The notes under the pieces are model-generated. The model was not told the DNA's origin and did no database searches. It saw nothing but the letters and a program-made list of their open reading frames with translations. Shown piece by piece: positions 1 to 8,547 of a stretch of DNA of 64,000 nt; position 1 is the first letter of the stretch, and every line of letters begins with the position of its first letter. This DNA is from Arthrobacter sp. 24S4-2 (GTDB lineage Bacteria; Actinomycetota; Actinomycetes; Actinomycetales; Micrococcaceae). Where the stretch lies: positions 4,464,001 to 4,528,000 of the forward strand of contig NZ_CP040018.1 in NCBI RefSeq assembly GCF_005280255.1. Direction: 5' to 3'. Made by a program: the position numbers and the translations under genes.

Positions 1-453
1 CCCCGCACCACTTTGCCCCGCAGCATTGAGTTCCGCGACCCGGGCCTCAAGCCGAGGTCCGCTCCCCTCCACCACGATCCTTCCGTCCTTCAAGCTGATT
101 CCCACATAGCCGGGCAGCGCTCGCAAGGAGGCAACGGCGTCGGCCGCGCGTTTGCCCTGCCCACCCGCGGCGTTGAACTGTTCCAGCGTCATATCCAGGT
201 CGCGGAGGACTGCCTCCGTCAGCCCGGCGTCGCTGATGCCAGGCGCTGAAACACCGGCGGCCGGCGGCGACGCCGCCGAAGAGCCCGCCGCCGAAGCAGC
301 AGCGGGAGCCGAAGCAGCAGCCGGCGCAGGAACCGGCGCTCCGGACTCCGCCGAAGCCGGAACGGCCAGGAAGGTGGAGCCGAGGGCCAGGGCGGCGGCG
401 GCAGCCAGCCCCAGGGCGCGGTTGAACCGTTTCCGTGCGGAATGGAGCGTCAA
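1..453 (-). CDS. secreted protein, N-terminal part (probable S1-family protease precursor)
   Basis: Only the first 151 codons lie in the window; the gene runs off the left edge. The start is a TTG at 453 preceded by a strong GGGGGA ribosome site. The product opens with an Arg/Lys-rich n-region, a run of Ala/Leu and an ASA-type cleavage site near residue 37, so it is exported. An Ala/Pro/Ser linker follows. The segment after it (GLTEAVLRDLDMTLEQF, then PGYVGISLKDGRIVV) resembles the prodomain of alpha-lytic-type serine proteases; this is from memory of the family and the catalytic domain is not in view. Confidence is high for a secreted protein and moderate for the protease assignment. Confidence 0.6.
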   Translation of the reverse strand, partial: MTLHSARKRFNRALGLAAAAALALGSTFLAVPASAESGAPVPAPAAASAPAAASAAGSSAASPPAAGVSAPGISDAGLTEAVLRDLDMTLEQFNAAGGQGKRAADAVASLRALPGYVGISLKDGRIVVEGSGPRLEARVAELNAAGQSGAG

Positions 454-472
454 AGTGTCCCCCAAATGTCGT

Positions 473-1222
473 TCATGTCGTCACCCTGGTTGCCAGCCTG
501 GACCGGATGGCAGCCAACTCGGCAGCGGTGATCCCGTGCCGCAAGAGGTAGTTTTCGGTATCCAGCCGCCGGACGAATTCCAGTGCCCCGCCGCCGCGCT
601 TCTCCAGCAGGGGAACCAACGCGGCTTCGTCAAGATAGCGCTCATGTTTGTGGGGCGGACTGGCCGTGCGGTGGCGTTCGTTGATGGCCCGCATGGCCGC
701 CTGGTAAGCGGAAACGATCCGATGGTCACCTGCGCCGGAGAGGTCCTGCAGCATGGCAGCGACCATTCCACTGCGGTCCCGCCCGGCCGAGCAGTGAATC
801 ACCACGCCGGCAGGGGCGGCGGCCACAGCCCTGAAAACGGCCACGAGCTTGTCCGGAAACAGACGCGTATTGGCCGCGTAGCAGGCCGGATCGTTCAGGT
901 ACGGGGAACACAGCTCCTTGAACTCCGGGTGATCGGGGTCCTCGGTGGGAGCGTGCACGACGTGGAACGCCGCCAGCACGTCCGGACCCACTTCCGGGTC
1001 GGTATCCCGGTGGCCGTGCTCCGCGGCGTTGCGCAGGTCGATCACGGTGCGGACGCCGTCGTCGTACGCCTGGGACCAGCCCGCCTCGGTGACCCATTCC
1101 CGGCGCCCCATCCTGAAGACGCTGCCCGAAATGCGCCACGCATTCACGGCTCCGTCCCAGTGCACGGGCTGTCCAGGCTGTTCCATCCAGACAGCTAACC
1201 ACAGAGCCCCGACATCCGGCAC
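473..1222 (-). CDS. tyrosine-protein phosphatase (DSP/PTP-like)
   Basis: A 249-residue cytosolic protein with the Cys-x5-Arg phosphatase loop HCSAGRDRSG (Cys144, Arg150) and the general-acid region around VVHAPTEDPDHPE. The family hydrolyses phosphotyrosine or, in some members, phosphoinositides. The N-terminal part NAWRISGSVFRMGRREWVTEAG matches the typical opening of bacterial Tyr phosphatases of this group. The start at 1222 has AGGAAG nine bases upstream; an internal ATG at 1186 also fits the homologous start. It lies 20 bp upstream of the secreted protein and is divergent from the GDSL hydrolase. The substrate is unknown. Confidence 0.85.
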   Translation of the reverse strand: MPDVGALWLAVWMEQPGQPVHWDGAVNAWRISGSVFRMGRREWVTEAGWSQAYDDGVRTVIDLRNAAEHGHRDTDPEVGPDVLAAFHVVHAPTEDPDHPEFKELCSPYLNDPACYAANTRLFPDKLVAVFRAVAAAPAGVVIHCSAGRDRSGMVAAMLQDLSGAGDHRIVSAYQAAMRAINERHRTASPPHKHERYLDEAALVPLLEKRGGGALEFVRRLDTENYLLRHGITAAELAAIRSRLATRVTT

Positions 1223-1381
1223 CGCTTCCTGGCGAAAAATGGAGTGGCGGCCGGCCGGTCTTTGGGTGGTCGGAACCGTATGCCTCCAGCCCGCCCGGGA
1301 GTACTCTTAGGCGTAATTGCGGCTCTGCCGCCTGCCCCGGCCGCACAGCCCGGTGCACAATTCAGATCAAAGGGGAGACTG

Positions 1382-2265
1382 ATGGGTGACCGGATATTAC
1401 GACGGCGGCGCGCGGCGTTCGGGGCCGGCCTGGCTACGCTGGCACTGGCTTTGGGGACCGCGGCGGGTCCGGCGGGAGCGGCACCGGCTCCGCAGGTCAG
1501 CTACGTCGCCATCGGTGACTCCTACACCGCGGGAACAGGTGCGGGGGCAGCCATCAAACCGGACAACACCACCTGCTGGCAAAGCAGCCCGGGGTACGTT
1601 GCCGACGTCGACAACACAGGCCGGGTGTCCCTGGTGGTCAACGCCGCCTGCCACGGGGCACTCCTTACCGGTGGCACTGAAACGAGCGTTGAAACCCAGA
1701 TCAGCACGCTGGCCTTTACCAGGGCCCTGAATGCGTCCACCAGCATGGTCACCGTCACTGCCGGAGCCAATGACGCCGGCGTGACCCAGGTGCTGCTGGC
1801 CTGCGCCACCTATGGCGTGGAACAGTGCGCCGCCGCGGTGGCAGCCTCCGAAGGCGCCCTGGCGCCGGTTGGTGCCGGGCTGGAGACTGCCTACAACACG
1901 ATCCATGCGTTTGCCCCTCCGCGAAGATCGCGGTTATGGGCTATCCGAGGCTGTTCGAGCCCGCCGCGGGGGATCCCTACTTCTCCTTGGACGAGCAGCG
2001 ACTAATCAACCAGGCCACGGACAGGCTCAACGCCGCCATCGCCACGGCAGTCGACCATGCCAACGCCTCCGGCGCGAACGCACAGTTCGTCGACGTCACA
2101 GCGAAGTTTGCCGGGCACGCCGTGAATTCAGCCGATCCCTGGATCGTCTTTGACCTTGAGAATCTTCGGGCGGATTCCAACTTCCACCCGAATGCGGCGG
2201 GTCACCTGGCCTACGCCGGAGCGGTAATGGGCGAGGTCAAACCGGCCCAGCTGGCGAAGAAATAG
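1382..2265 (+). pseudogene. SGNH/GDSL-family secreted hydrolase, frameshifted
   Basis: The ATG at 1382 follows AAAGGGGAG. Residues 1-35 form a signal peptide (RRRR, hydrophobic core, AGAA). Block I GDSYTAGTG holds the nucleophile Ser and block III is AGAND. The reading frame then breaks at the C4 run 1914-1917: after IHAFAP the family sequence SAKIAVMGYPRLFEP continues one frame away and carries block V DSNFHPNAAGH with the catalytic Asp and His, ending at the TAG at 2265. One extra C restores a 294-residue esterase/lipase. As written, the nucleophile and the Asp-His pair are in different frames, so no active enzyme would be made. A sequencing error is as likely as real inactivation. Confidence 0.85.
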
Positions 2266-2286
2266 CTGACGCCCCAGCGCTGTTTC

Positions 2287-2894
2287 CTAGCGCTGCTTCG
2301 CGAGCCTGAACTCCAGGCCGGCACGGACCATGGGCCATTCGTGCTCCAGGATCGAGAACACCACGGTATCCCGGAGCGCCCCGTCCGCGGTCCGCGTGTG
2401 GTTCCTGAGCACCCCGTCCTGTTTGGCTCCCAGCCGCGCGATGGCTTCCCGGGACTGGTGGTTCATCCAGTGCGTCCGGAACTCAACGGCCGGGCAGCCC
2501 AGCGTTTCGAAGGCATGCCGCAACAGCAGCAGCTTCGAATCCGGGTTGCTGCCGCTGCCGTGGGAGGACGCCGCATTCCAGGTGGACCCGATCTCCACGC
2601 GCGGAGTGGCGGCGTCGATGTTCATGTAGGTGGTCATCCCGATCACGCGCCCGGGTCCCCGGTGGCAGGGTCAATGAGGCGCGTGGTGAACGGCAGCATG
2701 GAGCCCTGTTCCTGGAGCCCGAGGCGGCGGTCGATCTCGGCTGCCATGCCCTCCGGTGCGGGCACACTGGTGTACCAGAGCTTCCAGAGCTCGCCGTCGC
2801 GGGCTGCTTCAACCAGGCCGTGGTGGTGCGCGTGGCCCAGCGGCTCAAGGACGACGTGCCGGCCGGTCAGAGTGATGGGTTTGATGGAAGTCAC
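2287..2894 (-). pseudogene. GNAT-family (RimJ/RimL-like) N-acetyltransferase, frameshifted
   Basis: The N-terminal half starts at a GTG at 2894 (TSIKPITLTGRHVVLEPLG, typical of RimJ/RimL relatives) and runs to LIDPATGDPG. The C-terminal half (RVIGMTTYMNID, then IGSTW, KLLLLRHAFETLGC and LGAKQDGVLRNH) lies one frame away, starting near 2645. Adding one base in the CCCGGG stretch at 2645-2650 joins them into a normal 202-residue acetyl-CoA-dependent acetyltransferase. A TAGGAT box at 2906-2901, six bases before the GTG, suggests a leaderless transcript. The substrate cannot be deduced. Confidence 0.85.
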
Positions 2895-2940
2895 CGCACC
2901 ATCCTAGGACGGCCGCGTTGGAGTACACCCACGGGTAGAC

Positions 2941-2973
2941 CTAGGCGGACGCCCCCAACAGGTGTCCGCCTAG
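2941..2973. terminator. hairpin after the hydroxyacyl-CoA dehydrogenase operon
   Basis: CTAGGCGGAC (2941-2950) is repeated inverted as GTCCGCCTAG (2964-2973), giving a perfect 10-bp stem with a 13-base loop just past the stop of the operon's last gene. There is no U run, so it may be an RNA 3' end or a weak terminator. Confidence 0.5.
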
Positions 2974-2977
2974 GAGA

Positions 2978-3850
2978 TTAGCTGGCCCAGTCGAAGAAGC
3001 CCTTCCCGGACTTCCGGCCCAGTTCCCCGCGGGCCACCTTGTCGCGCAGGATCTGCGGCGGGGCGAAGCGCTCCCCCAGCGTGGACTGGAGGTACTCCGC
3101 GATGCCCAGCCGGACGTCCAGGCCCACGATGTCCGTGGTCCGCAGCGGACCGGTGGGGTGCTTGTAGCCCAGCACCATGGCGTTGTCGATGTCCTCGGCG
3201 GACGCGACGCCCTCCTCCACCATTCGCATGGCTTCCAGCGCAATTGCCACGCCCAGCCGTGACGAGGCAAAGCCGGGGGCGTCGTTGACGACGACGGCGG
3301 TCTTGCCGAGTGCCTCGACCCACCTTTTCGCCGCGGCAGCCAGCTCCTGTGAAGTCTGCTCGCCGAGCACCACCTCGATCAACGTGGACGCCGGTACCGG
3401 GTTGAAGAAGTGCAGGCCCAGGAAGTTCTGCGGGCGCTTCAGTTCGCGGGCCAGGCCGTTGACGGACAGCGAGGACGTGTTCGAGGCGAGGTAGGCGTCG
3501 TCGGAAAGCCGCTCCTCGATCCCCCGAAGTGAGGTGACCTTCAGGTCCCAGTCCTCCGGAACGGCCTCGACCACCAGCTGGCGGTCCTTGAAGTCGTCGT
3601 AGTCCACAGTCACCGAAAGCCGGGAGACCATCTCGTCCAAGTTGCCGTCCGTGGCGCCCCGCTCGATGCTCTTGGCGGCCGCGGACTCCACGCGCTCCCG
3701 GGCGGCTTCGGCGGCGGCTTCGTCCCGCTCTACTACCAGCACGTTGGCGCCGTTGATCAGGAAGGCGTGGGCGATACCGGCCCCCATGCGGCCGCCGCCG
3801 AGGACGCCGACAGTGGCGGGAAGGTTCTCCGGAAGTACGGAATTGCTCAT
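2978..3850 (-). CDS. 3-hydroxyacyl-CoA (3-hydroxybutyryl-CoA) dehydrogenase
   Basis: A 290-residue NAD-dependent enzyme that oxidises 3-hydroxyacyl-CoA to 3-ketoacyl-CoA in fatty-acid or phenylacetate degradation. The Rossmann motif GVLGGGRMGAG is at residues 15-25. The catalytic His lies in GLHFFNPVP, with the dimerisation domain behind it (GPLRTTDIVGLDVRLGI, KSGKGFFDW). It is last in a three-gene operon, with its ATG two bases after the stop of the hydratase. Single-domain architecture and length match PaaH/FadB2/Hbd proteins. The chain length handled is unknown. Confidence 0.93.
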   Translation of the reverse strand: MSNSVLPENLPATVGVLGGGRMGAGIAHAFLINGANVLVVERDEAAAEAARERVESAAAKSIERGATDGNLDEMVSRLSVTVDYDDFKDRQLVVEAVPEDWDLKVTSLRGIEERLSDDAYLASNTSSLSVNGLARELKRPQNFLGLHFFNPVPASTLIEVVLGEQTSQELAAAAKRWVEALGKTAVVVNDAPGFASSRLGVAIALEAMRMVEEGVASAEDIDNAMVLGYKHPTGPLRTTDIVGLDVRLGIAEYLQSTLGERFAPPQILRDKVARGELGRKSGKGFFDWAS

Positions 3851-3852
3851 GG

Positions 3853-4671
3853 TTACTTCGTCCCGTCTGGGTCTGAATTCTTGTCTGCTGTTTTGGCCGT
3901 TTTTTTATCTAAGAAAGCTTGCATGCGGTCAAACTTCGCCTGGGATTCAAAGAGGATCCCCTGCGCCAGCTGGTCGATCAGCGGGTGCGCCTCGGCCGGT
4001 GCGTGGAACACCGACTTGGTGATCCGCACGGCCAGCGGGTCCTGCCGGGCAATACGGTCCGCGAGGCTGTGGGCGCCCTCCATCAGGAGCGGTGCCTCGT
4101 GGATCTCCGTGATGAGGTTGACTGCGAGGGCCTGTTCGGCGCGAAGCACCAGCCCCGCCAGCAAAATCTGTTTGGCCACCGGCTCCCCCACCAGCTCCTT
4201 CAAACGCCAGCTGGCGCCCGCCGCAGCGAGGATGCCCAGGCCGGTCTCGGGGTTGCCGATCCGGACGCTGGGCGTGCCGATCCTGAAGTCCGCCGCGTAG
4301 GCGAGCTCGGCGCCGCCGCCCAGGCAATAACCGTCCAACGCCGCGATGACGGGCATGGGCAGCTTGGCGATCCGGACGAAGATCGTGGAGTTGATGCCCT
4401 GCAGGGCGTCGTCCCGGCGGCGCTCGCGCAGCTGGGCGATGTCCGCCCCCGAGGCGAACACACCGTCCACCCCCGCGATGATGAGCACCTTGGGATTCTG
4501 CTCCAGCGCGGCGCAGACGACGTGGAGTTCGTCCACCATCTGCTGGTCGATGGCGTTGCGCACCTCGGGACGGTTGAGCAGCACCACCACGCGGTCCTCG
4601 CGCTCCTCGACCAGGAGGGTGCGGAAGTCGTGGGTGCCCAAGTGTCCGTTCGCGCTACTCGTGGCCGCCAT
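3853..4671 (-). CDS. enoyl-CoA hydratase/isomerase family protein
   Basis: A 272-residue crotonase-fold protein that hydrates 2-enoyl-CoA or isomerises it. Visible motifs are VVLLNRPEVRNAID near the N terminus, the oxyanion-hole segments ASGADI and LDGYCLGGGAEL, and NPETGLGILAAAG. The start at 4671 is set by a TAATG overlap with the thiolase stop, which implies coupled translation; a longer upstream reading would run into the thiolase gene. It sits between thiolase and hydroxyacyl-CoA dehydrogenase, completing three beta-oxidation steps. A PaaF/PaaG role is possible but not proven. Confidence 0.92.
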   Translation of the reverse strand: MAATSSANGHLGTHDFRTLLVEEREDRVVVLLNRPEVRNAIDQQMVDELHVVCAALEQNPKVLIIAGVDGVFASGADIAQLRERRRDDALQGINSTIFVRIAKLPMPVIAALDGYCLGGGAELAYAADFRIGTPSVRIGNPETGLGILAAAGASWRLKELVGEPVAKQILLAGLVLRAEQALAVNLITEIHEAPLLMEGAHSLADRIARQDPLAVRITKSVFHAPAEAHPLIDQLAQGILFESQAKFDRMQAFLDKKTAKTADKNSDPDGTK

Positions 4672-5900
4672 TACACGCGCTCCAGCAGCATGGCAGTGCC
4701 CTGGCCGACGCCGATGCACATGGTGGCGAGGCCCATCTTGGCGTCCTCGCGTTCCATCCGGCCCAGCAGCGTGATGGCGATCCGTGAGCCGCTGGAACCC
4801 AGCGGGTGCCCCAGGCTGATGGCGCCGCCGTCGCGGTTCACAATCTCCGGGTCCAGCCCGAGCCGGCGCATGCTGGCAAGCGACTGGGTGGCAAACGCTT
4901 CGTTGAGTTCGACGGCGCCAAGGTCACCCACGCCGTAGCCGCTTCGGGCCAGCACTTTCTGGGTGGCGGGGACGGGGCCGATGCCCATGATCTCGGGTTC
5001 GCAGCCGGCTGAGGCGCCGTCGATGATGCGGGCCCGCGGGGTGAGGCCCAGCTTCTGGATGGCCGCTTCGGACGCCACGATGATGGCGGAGGCTCCGTCG
5101 TTCAGGGTGGAGGAGTTGCCGGCGGTGACGATCGAGCCGCCCTTGACCACGGGTCGGAGCCCCGCGAGGACGTCCATGGTGGTGCCCGCCCGGGGGCCCT
5201 CGTCGGTGTCCACCACGGTTTCGCCCTTGCGGGTCCTGACTGTCACCGGCACGATTTCCCCGGCGAAGCGGCCTGCCGCGATGGCTGCGAGGGACCGTTC
5301 GTGGGAGCGGACGGCGAAAGCGTCGGCGTCTTCGCGGGAAATGCCGTCAACGCGGCCCACTTCCTCGGCCGTTTCCGGCATGGAGTAGGTCATCTTGCCG
5401 TCCCGGGACAGCTCGCCCTTCTGGAACAGCGGGTTGGCGAACCGCCAGCCGATGGAGGTGTCAAAGATGGCGCCGGGCTTGGCGAAGGCTGTCTGCGGCT
5501 TCTCCTGCACCCAGGGCGCCCGGCTCATCGATTCCACGCCGCCGGCAATCACGATATCCGCGGCTCCGGACTTGATCATGTGGCTGGCCATGATGATGGC
5601 ACTCAGCCCGGATGCGCACAGCCGGTTCACCGTGATTCCGGGGATGTGCAGGGGAAGCCCGGCCAGCAGGGTGGCCATGCGGGCCACGTTGCGGTTCTCC
5701 TCGCCGGCGCCGTTGGCGTTGCCCAGGATGACTTCGTCGATGGAGTCGGGGTCCAGGCCTGCGCGGGAGACGGCCTCGCGGACCACCAGGGCGGCAAGGT
5801 CGTCGGGGCGGACCGAAGAGAGTGCGCCACCATACCGGCCCACGGGGGTCCGGGCACCACCCACCAAAAACGCCTGTGGTCCTGCAACTGCTGAGGCCAT
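4671..5900 (-). CDS. acetyl-CoA C-acyltransferase (thiolase)
   Basis: A 409-residue thiolase that cleaves 3-ketoacyl-CoA with CoA to give acetyl-CoA. The nucleophilic Cys95 lies in NRLCASGLSA, the His in GHPLGSSG and the second Cys in CIGVGQGTA. The sequence is closer to PcaF/PaaJ-type thiolases than to trifunctional FadA (SIGWRFANPLFQKGELS). The ATG at 5900 has AAGGG eight bases upstream. It is the first gene of the operon and lies behind a TetR-like operator. Degradation of phenylacetyl- or fatty acyl-CoA is the likely setting. Confidence 0.93.
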   Translation of the reverse strand: MASAVAGPQAFLVGGARTPVGRYGGALSSVRPDDLAALVVREAVSRAGLDPDSIDEVILGNANGAGEENRNVARMATLLAGLPLHIPGITVNRLCASGLSAIIMASHMIKSGAADIVIAGGVESMSRAPWVQEKPQTAFAKPGAIFDTSIGWRFANPLFQKGELSRDGKMTYSMPETAEEVGRVDGISREDADAFAVRSHERSLAAIAAGRFAGEIVPVTVRTRKGETVVDTDEGPRAGTTMDVLAGLRPVVKGGSIVTAGNSSTLNDGASAIIVASEAAIQKLGLTPRARIIDGASAGCEPEIMGIGPVPATQKVLARSGYGVGDLGAVELNEAFATQSLASMRRLGLDPEIVNRDGGAISLGHPLGSSGSRIAITLLGRMEREDAKMGLATMCIGVGQGTAMLLERV

Positions 5901-5960
5901 GGAAACACCCTTCACGCGATAAACGGCACTGTCATCTGCGGCGGTAAAGCTTGCGACTAA

Positions 5961-5981
5961 TTTACCGACCGTTCGTTCTAT
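5961..5981. promoter_or_regulatory. TetR-type operator candidate upstream of the thiolase operon
   Basis: The segment TTTACCGACCGTTCGTTCTA contains the ACCGACCG-TTCGT half-palindrome common to TetR regulators of acyl-CoA degradation (PaaR/FadR/KstR-like). It lies about 60 bases upstream of the thiolase start. No regulator gene is nearby. The assignment rests on motif resemblance only. Confidence 0.45.
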
Positions 5982-6026
5982 AAAGATTACACGGCGGCCG
6001 CAAGGGGTCAACCGGGTTCCCAGTAC

Positions 6027-6749
6027 TTAGAGAACAGTGACGCCGAGATGGGCGGCCAGGAGCGGGGCGAGCAGGGTCAGCTGGTAGTCGTCGATTACAA
6101 CCCCCGCCAGGCTTTCGAGCCCGCTGATGGAGCGGAAGTCGGTGCCGCGGAGGTCGAAATCCTTGAACTTGGCGCCGGCCAGGTCCAGGGTGCCGATGGT
6201 GCAGTTCTTGAGTGCCACCCGCGTCCCCGTCACCGAACCGAGATCCAGTTCGTTGATGATGCAGTCGCTGATCTGCACGTCCGTCAGCCTCGAGCCACGG
6301 AGGTTCACGTAGTCCAGTTTGCCGCCGTCAATCCGGACGGACGTCCAGCCGCTCTCATACAGCTCCGCCGAACCCCACCGGGGGTTGCTGATCTCCACTT
6401 CTCGAAGCGTTGCCCGGGCCGCCGTAAACACCGGGGCATACACCTCGGCCAGGATGCAGTCCCGGAACGTGGCGCCGCGCAGCTGGGTTTCGTTGAAGGA
6501 AACACCCGCGAACTCGCACTCGGCGAAGTCGGTGCCACTCAGTTCCAGGCCGTCGGCATCGGCGCGGCTGAACCTGACGCCGTCATACCGTTCGCCGCGC
6601 TGGAAATCTGGCGAGGGCTCATCGCGCAGTTCGTCGAGCCGGACCGGGGAGAGCCGGGGCGCCGTGACTTTCGCACCCTTTCCGGACGCACCCTTTCCGC
6701 TGGTAGCCCTGCCGTTCATACTCCCGCCTGCGGCGGACCGGCCGGCCAT
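6027..6749 (-). CDS. pentapeptide-repeat protein
   Basis: A 240-residue protein with runs of the A(D/N)LxX pentapeptide that build a right-handed beta-helix: FSRADADGLELSGTDFAECEFAGVSFNETQLRGATFRDC, and later LRGSRLTDVQISDC and LAGAKFKDFDLRGTDF. A Lys/Gly-rich N-terminal tail precedes the helix. It starts with a TGATG overlap on the stop of the SRPBCC gene upstream, so the two are co-translated; an internal ATG at 6719 is an alternative start. Some relatives shield DNA gyrase, but nothing here shows that function. Confidence 0.85.
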   Translation of the reverse strand: MAGRSAAGGSMNGRATSGKGASGKGAKVTAPRLSPVRLDELRDEPSPDFQRGERYDGVRFSRADADGLELSGTDFAECEFAGVSFNETQLRGATFRDCILAEVYAPVFTAARATLREVEISNPRWGSAELYESGWTSVRIDGGKLDYVNLRGSRLTDVQISDCIINELDLGSVTGTRVALKNCTIGTLDLAGAKFKDFDLRGTDFRSISGLESLAGVVIDDYQLTLLAPLLAAHLGVTVL

Positions 6750-7222
6750 CAGAGGGACTCGGCCTTCGCCGCGATGTCGGCGAGGTCCTTCACCAGTGCC
6801 TTGCGCGTGATGCTCATGCCGATCTTGCCGAAGAGGGCCATCATGATTTTGCTCATGAGGGTGGGCTTGAGCACCTGGGCACCGAAGGTCAGGGTGAGGT
6901 CGGTCCCGCCGCCGTCGCCGGCAAGCATGAAACGCGTGGTGTAGTCCGCGCCGCCCTGGAGGGCTTTCACCGTGGTGCTGCCGGCCCGCGTCGGTGACGG
7001 CGGCTCAGCCTGGGACACCCACATTTCCACGGTTTCGGCCCGGCCCATCATGGTGCGGGTTTCCTTCCACCGCGTGCCTTCGCCGTAGGCGCCCTCGCTG
7101 AGCATTTGGATGGAGTCCACCCCGGACAGGGTGGCGGCCGAGCCGGGAATGTCCGAGATCACGGCCCACACCTCGTCCGGACTGGCGTTGACGTGCTGGG
7201 AAAGGGTGGTCTTGTGGTCCAT
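6749..7222 (-). CDS. SRPBCC/polyketide-cyclase-like lipid-binding protein
   Basis: A 157-residue START-like fold protein. The opening MDHKTTLSQHVNASPDEVWAVISDIPG and the pattern GEGTRWKETRTMMGRAETVEMWVSQAEPP are typical of the SRPBCC 'helix-grip' family. The ATG at 7222 is preceded by TAGGCT seven bases upstream, so the mRNA is probably leaderless or nearly so. It probably binds a small hydrophobic ligand; no catalytic role can be assigned. Confidence 0.8.
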   Translation of the reverse strand: MDHKTTLSQHVNASPDEVWAVISDIPGSAATLSGVDSIQMLSEGAYGEGTRWKETRTMMGRAETVEMWVSQAEPPSPTRAGSTTVKALQGGADYTTRFMLAGDGGGTDLTLTFGAQVLKPTLMSKIMMALFGKIGMSITRKALVKDLADIAAKAESL

Positions 7223-7312
7223 ACCTTCGAGCCTAGCCGGGAGGGCCGGCAACCGTCACGGACCTGCCCCGCGCCTCCTGGGAATTCCCCTGGAGCCGAA
7301 GAAAAACTTCAC

Positions 7313-7340
7313 TTGAATTAGTAAGCATGCTTTGTGTTAT
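7313..7340 (+). promoter_or_regulatory. promoter of the CsbD gene with internal palindrome
   Basis: TTGAAT (7313-7318) and TGTTAT (7335-7340) are 16 bases apart. Between them lies the perfect palindrome AAGCATGCTT (7323-7332), a plausible operator. The start codon is 47 bases downstream of the -10 box. Confidence 0.45.
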
Positions 7341-7386
7341 GGTGAAAGCGCTTAGTTTTTACCGGCAACGAGAGGTGGAATACACC

Positions 7387-7563
7387 ATGGGTATCGGCGA
7401 CAAAATCCAGAACGAAGCAGAGCACCTCGGCGGCAAGGCCAAGGAAGCGGCCGGCAACGCCACGGACAATGACCGTCTGCGCGCAGAGGGTCAGAAGGAC
7501 CAGGTTGTTGCTGACGCCAAGAAAATTGGCGAAAACGTGAAGGACGAGTTTAAAAAAGACTAG
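7387..7563 (+). CDS. CsbD-family stress protein
   Basis: A 58-residue hydrophilic protein (MGIGDKIQNEAEHLGGKAKEAAGNATDNDRL..., ending KDEFKKD) with the CsbD repeat pattern KxKEAxGxxTDNxxLxAEG. CsbD proteins are abundant general-stress proteins of unknown biochemical function. The ATG at 7387 has GAGAGGTGGAA upstream; a reading from 7327 would add an unrelated tail. A strong terminator follows. Confidence 0.92.
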   Translation: MGIGDKIQNEAEHLGGKAKEAAGNATDNDRLRAEGQKDQVVADAKKIGENVKDEFKKD

Positions 7564-7602
7564 AGCATCACTTGCGGGAGCTACGCTCCTGCCAGCGGAA
7601 CC

Positions 7603-7643
7603 GGCGGCGGGCAATTCCCTTGGGGGATGCCCGCCGCCTTTTT
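7603..7643 (+). terminator. rho-independent terminator of the CsbD gene
   Basis: GGCGGCGGGCA (7603-7613) pairs perfectly with TGCCCGCCGCC (7628-7638) and is followed by TTTTT. Confidence 0.9.
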
Positions 7644-7688
7644 GTGAGATTCTCAGGTGACAGCCACGGCCGACGGAAGGTCCAAACG

Positions 7689-8405
7689 ATGACGATCATC
7701 GACCTCAGCGGGGCCGGCATTGCCTCCCGGAACCTGCGCGGCTACCTCTCGGAGCCGACGGGCGCCGGTCCGTTTCCTGCCGTCCTGATGATCCACGAGG
7801 CATTCGGCCTCAACGACATCGCCCGGCGCCACGCGGACAGGCTGGCAGCTGCCGGCTACCTCACCCTGGCGGTGGACCTCTTCAGCGACGGCGGCCCGCG
7901 GAGCTGCCTCGTCTCCACCATGAGATCGATGCTTTCCGGTTCCGGGAAGGCGTTCACCGATCTGGCCGCCGCGCAGGCCTGGCTGGAAGAGTCGGGCCGT
8001 ACCACCGGCAAAATGGGCGTGATCGGCTTTTGCATGGGCGGCGGGTTCGCCCTGCTGATCGCCCGGAACGGCTTCGATGCCGCGGCGGTCAATTATGGCC
8101 GGCTGCCGAAGAACCCGGAGGAGGCCCTGATGGGCGCGTGCCCGCTGGTGGGCAACTTCGGCAAGAAGGACCGCACCCTGCCCGGCGCGGCCGCGAAACT
8201 CGAGGCCGCCCTGGACACCCTCGGGATTGAGCACGACATCAAGGAATTCGAAGGTGCCGGCCACGCCTTTATGAACGACGCCGAGGAGGGTCCACGTCCG
8301 TTGCGGCCGCTCTTCCGCGTGATGGGCATCAGGCCGGACCCGGAGGCTGCCGCTGAGGCCTGGCAGCGGATCGAAGACCACTTCGCGAAGCATCTGAAGA
8401 ACTAA
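7689..8405 (+). CDS. dienelactone hydrolase family protein
   Basis: A 238-residue alpha/beta hydrolase. The Cys nucleophile (Cys115) is in GFCMGGG, with Asp161 in KKDRTLP and His192 in GAGHAFMND, the DLH catalytic triad. The N-terminal AVLMIHEAFGLNDIARRHADRLAAAGY is typical. Start at 7689 with GGAAGG upstream. True dienelactone hydrolases act in chlorocatechol breakdown, but most genomic paralogues have unknown ester substrates, and no catechol genes are nearby. Confidence 0.9.
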   Translation: MTIIDLSGAGIASRNLRGYLSEPTGAGPFPAVLMIHEAFGLNDIARRHADRLAAAGYLTLAVDLFSDGGPRSCLVSTMRSMLSGSGKAFTDLAAAQAWLEESGRTTGKMGVIGFCMGGGFALLIARNGFDAAAVNYGRLPKNPEEALMGACPLVGNFGKKDRTLPGAAAKLEAALDTLGIEHDIKEFEGAGHAFMNDAEEGPRPLRPLFRVMGIRPDPEAAAEAWQRIEDHFAKHLKN

Positions 8406-8411
8406 ACCCCG

Positions 8412-8469
8412 TCGATTGCTCCGTAAGCGCCGTTTTGGGGCCTCAAAAGGGCCGTCACGGAGCAACCGA
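8412..8469. repeat. nested intergenic hairpin element
   Basis: The outer arms TCGATTGCTCCGT (8412-8424) and ACGGAGCAACCGA (8457-8469) pair with one mismatch. Inner arms GCCGTTTTG (8429-8437) and CAAAAGGGC (8444-8452) pair with one mismatch. It lies between convergent genes and resembles a dispersed REP-like palindrome. Confidence 0.6.
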
Positions 8470-8483
8470 TGAGGGAAAGGGGA

Positions 8484-8532
8484 ACGACGACGGCGGCGGC
8501 CACCTCGGGGAGGTGACCGCCGCCGTCGTCGT
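8484..8532. terminator. bidirectional terminator-like hairpin
   Basis: A 22-bp nearly perfect stem built on ACGACGACGGCGGCGG and its inverse, with a 5-base loop, between the convergent hydrolase and permease genes. There is no clear U run. Confidence 0.6.
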
Positions 8533-8547
8533 ACTACTGCGAAAGTG

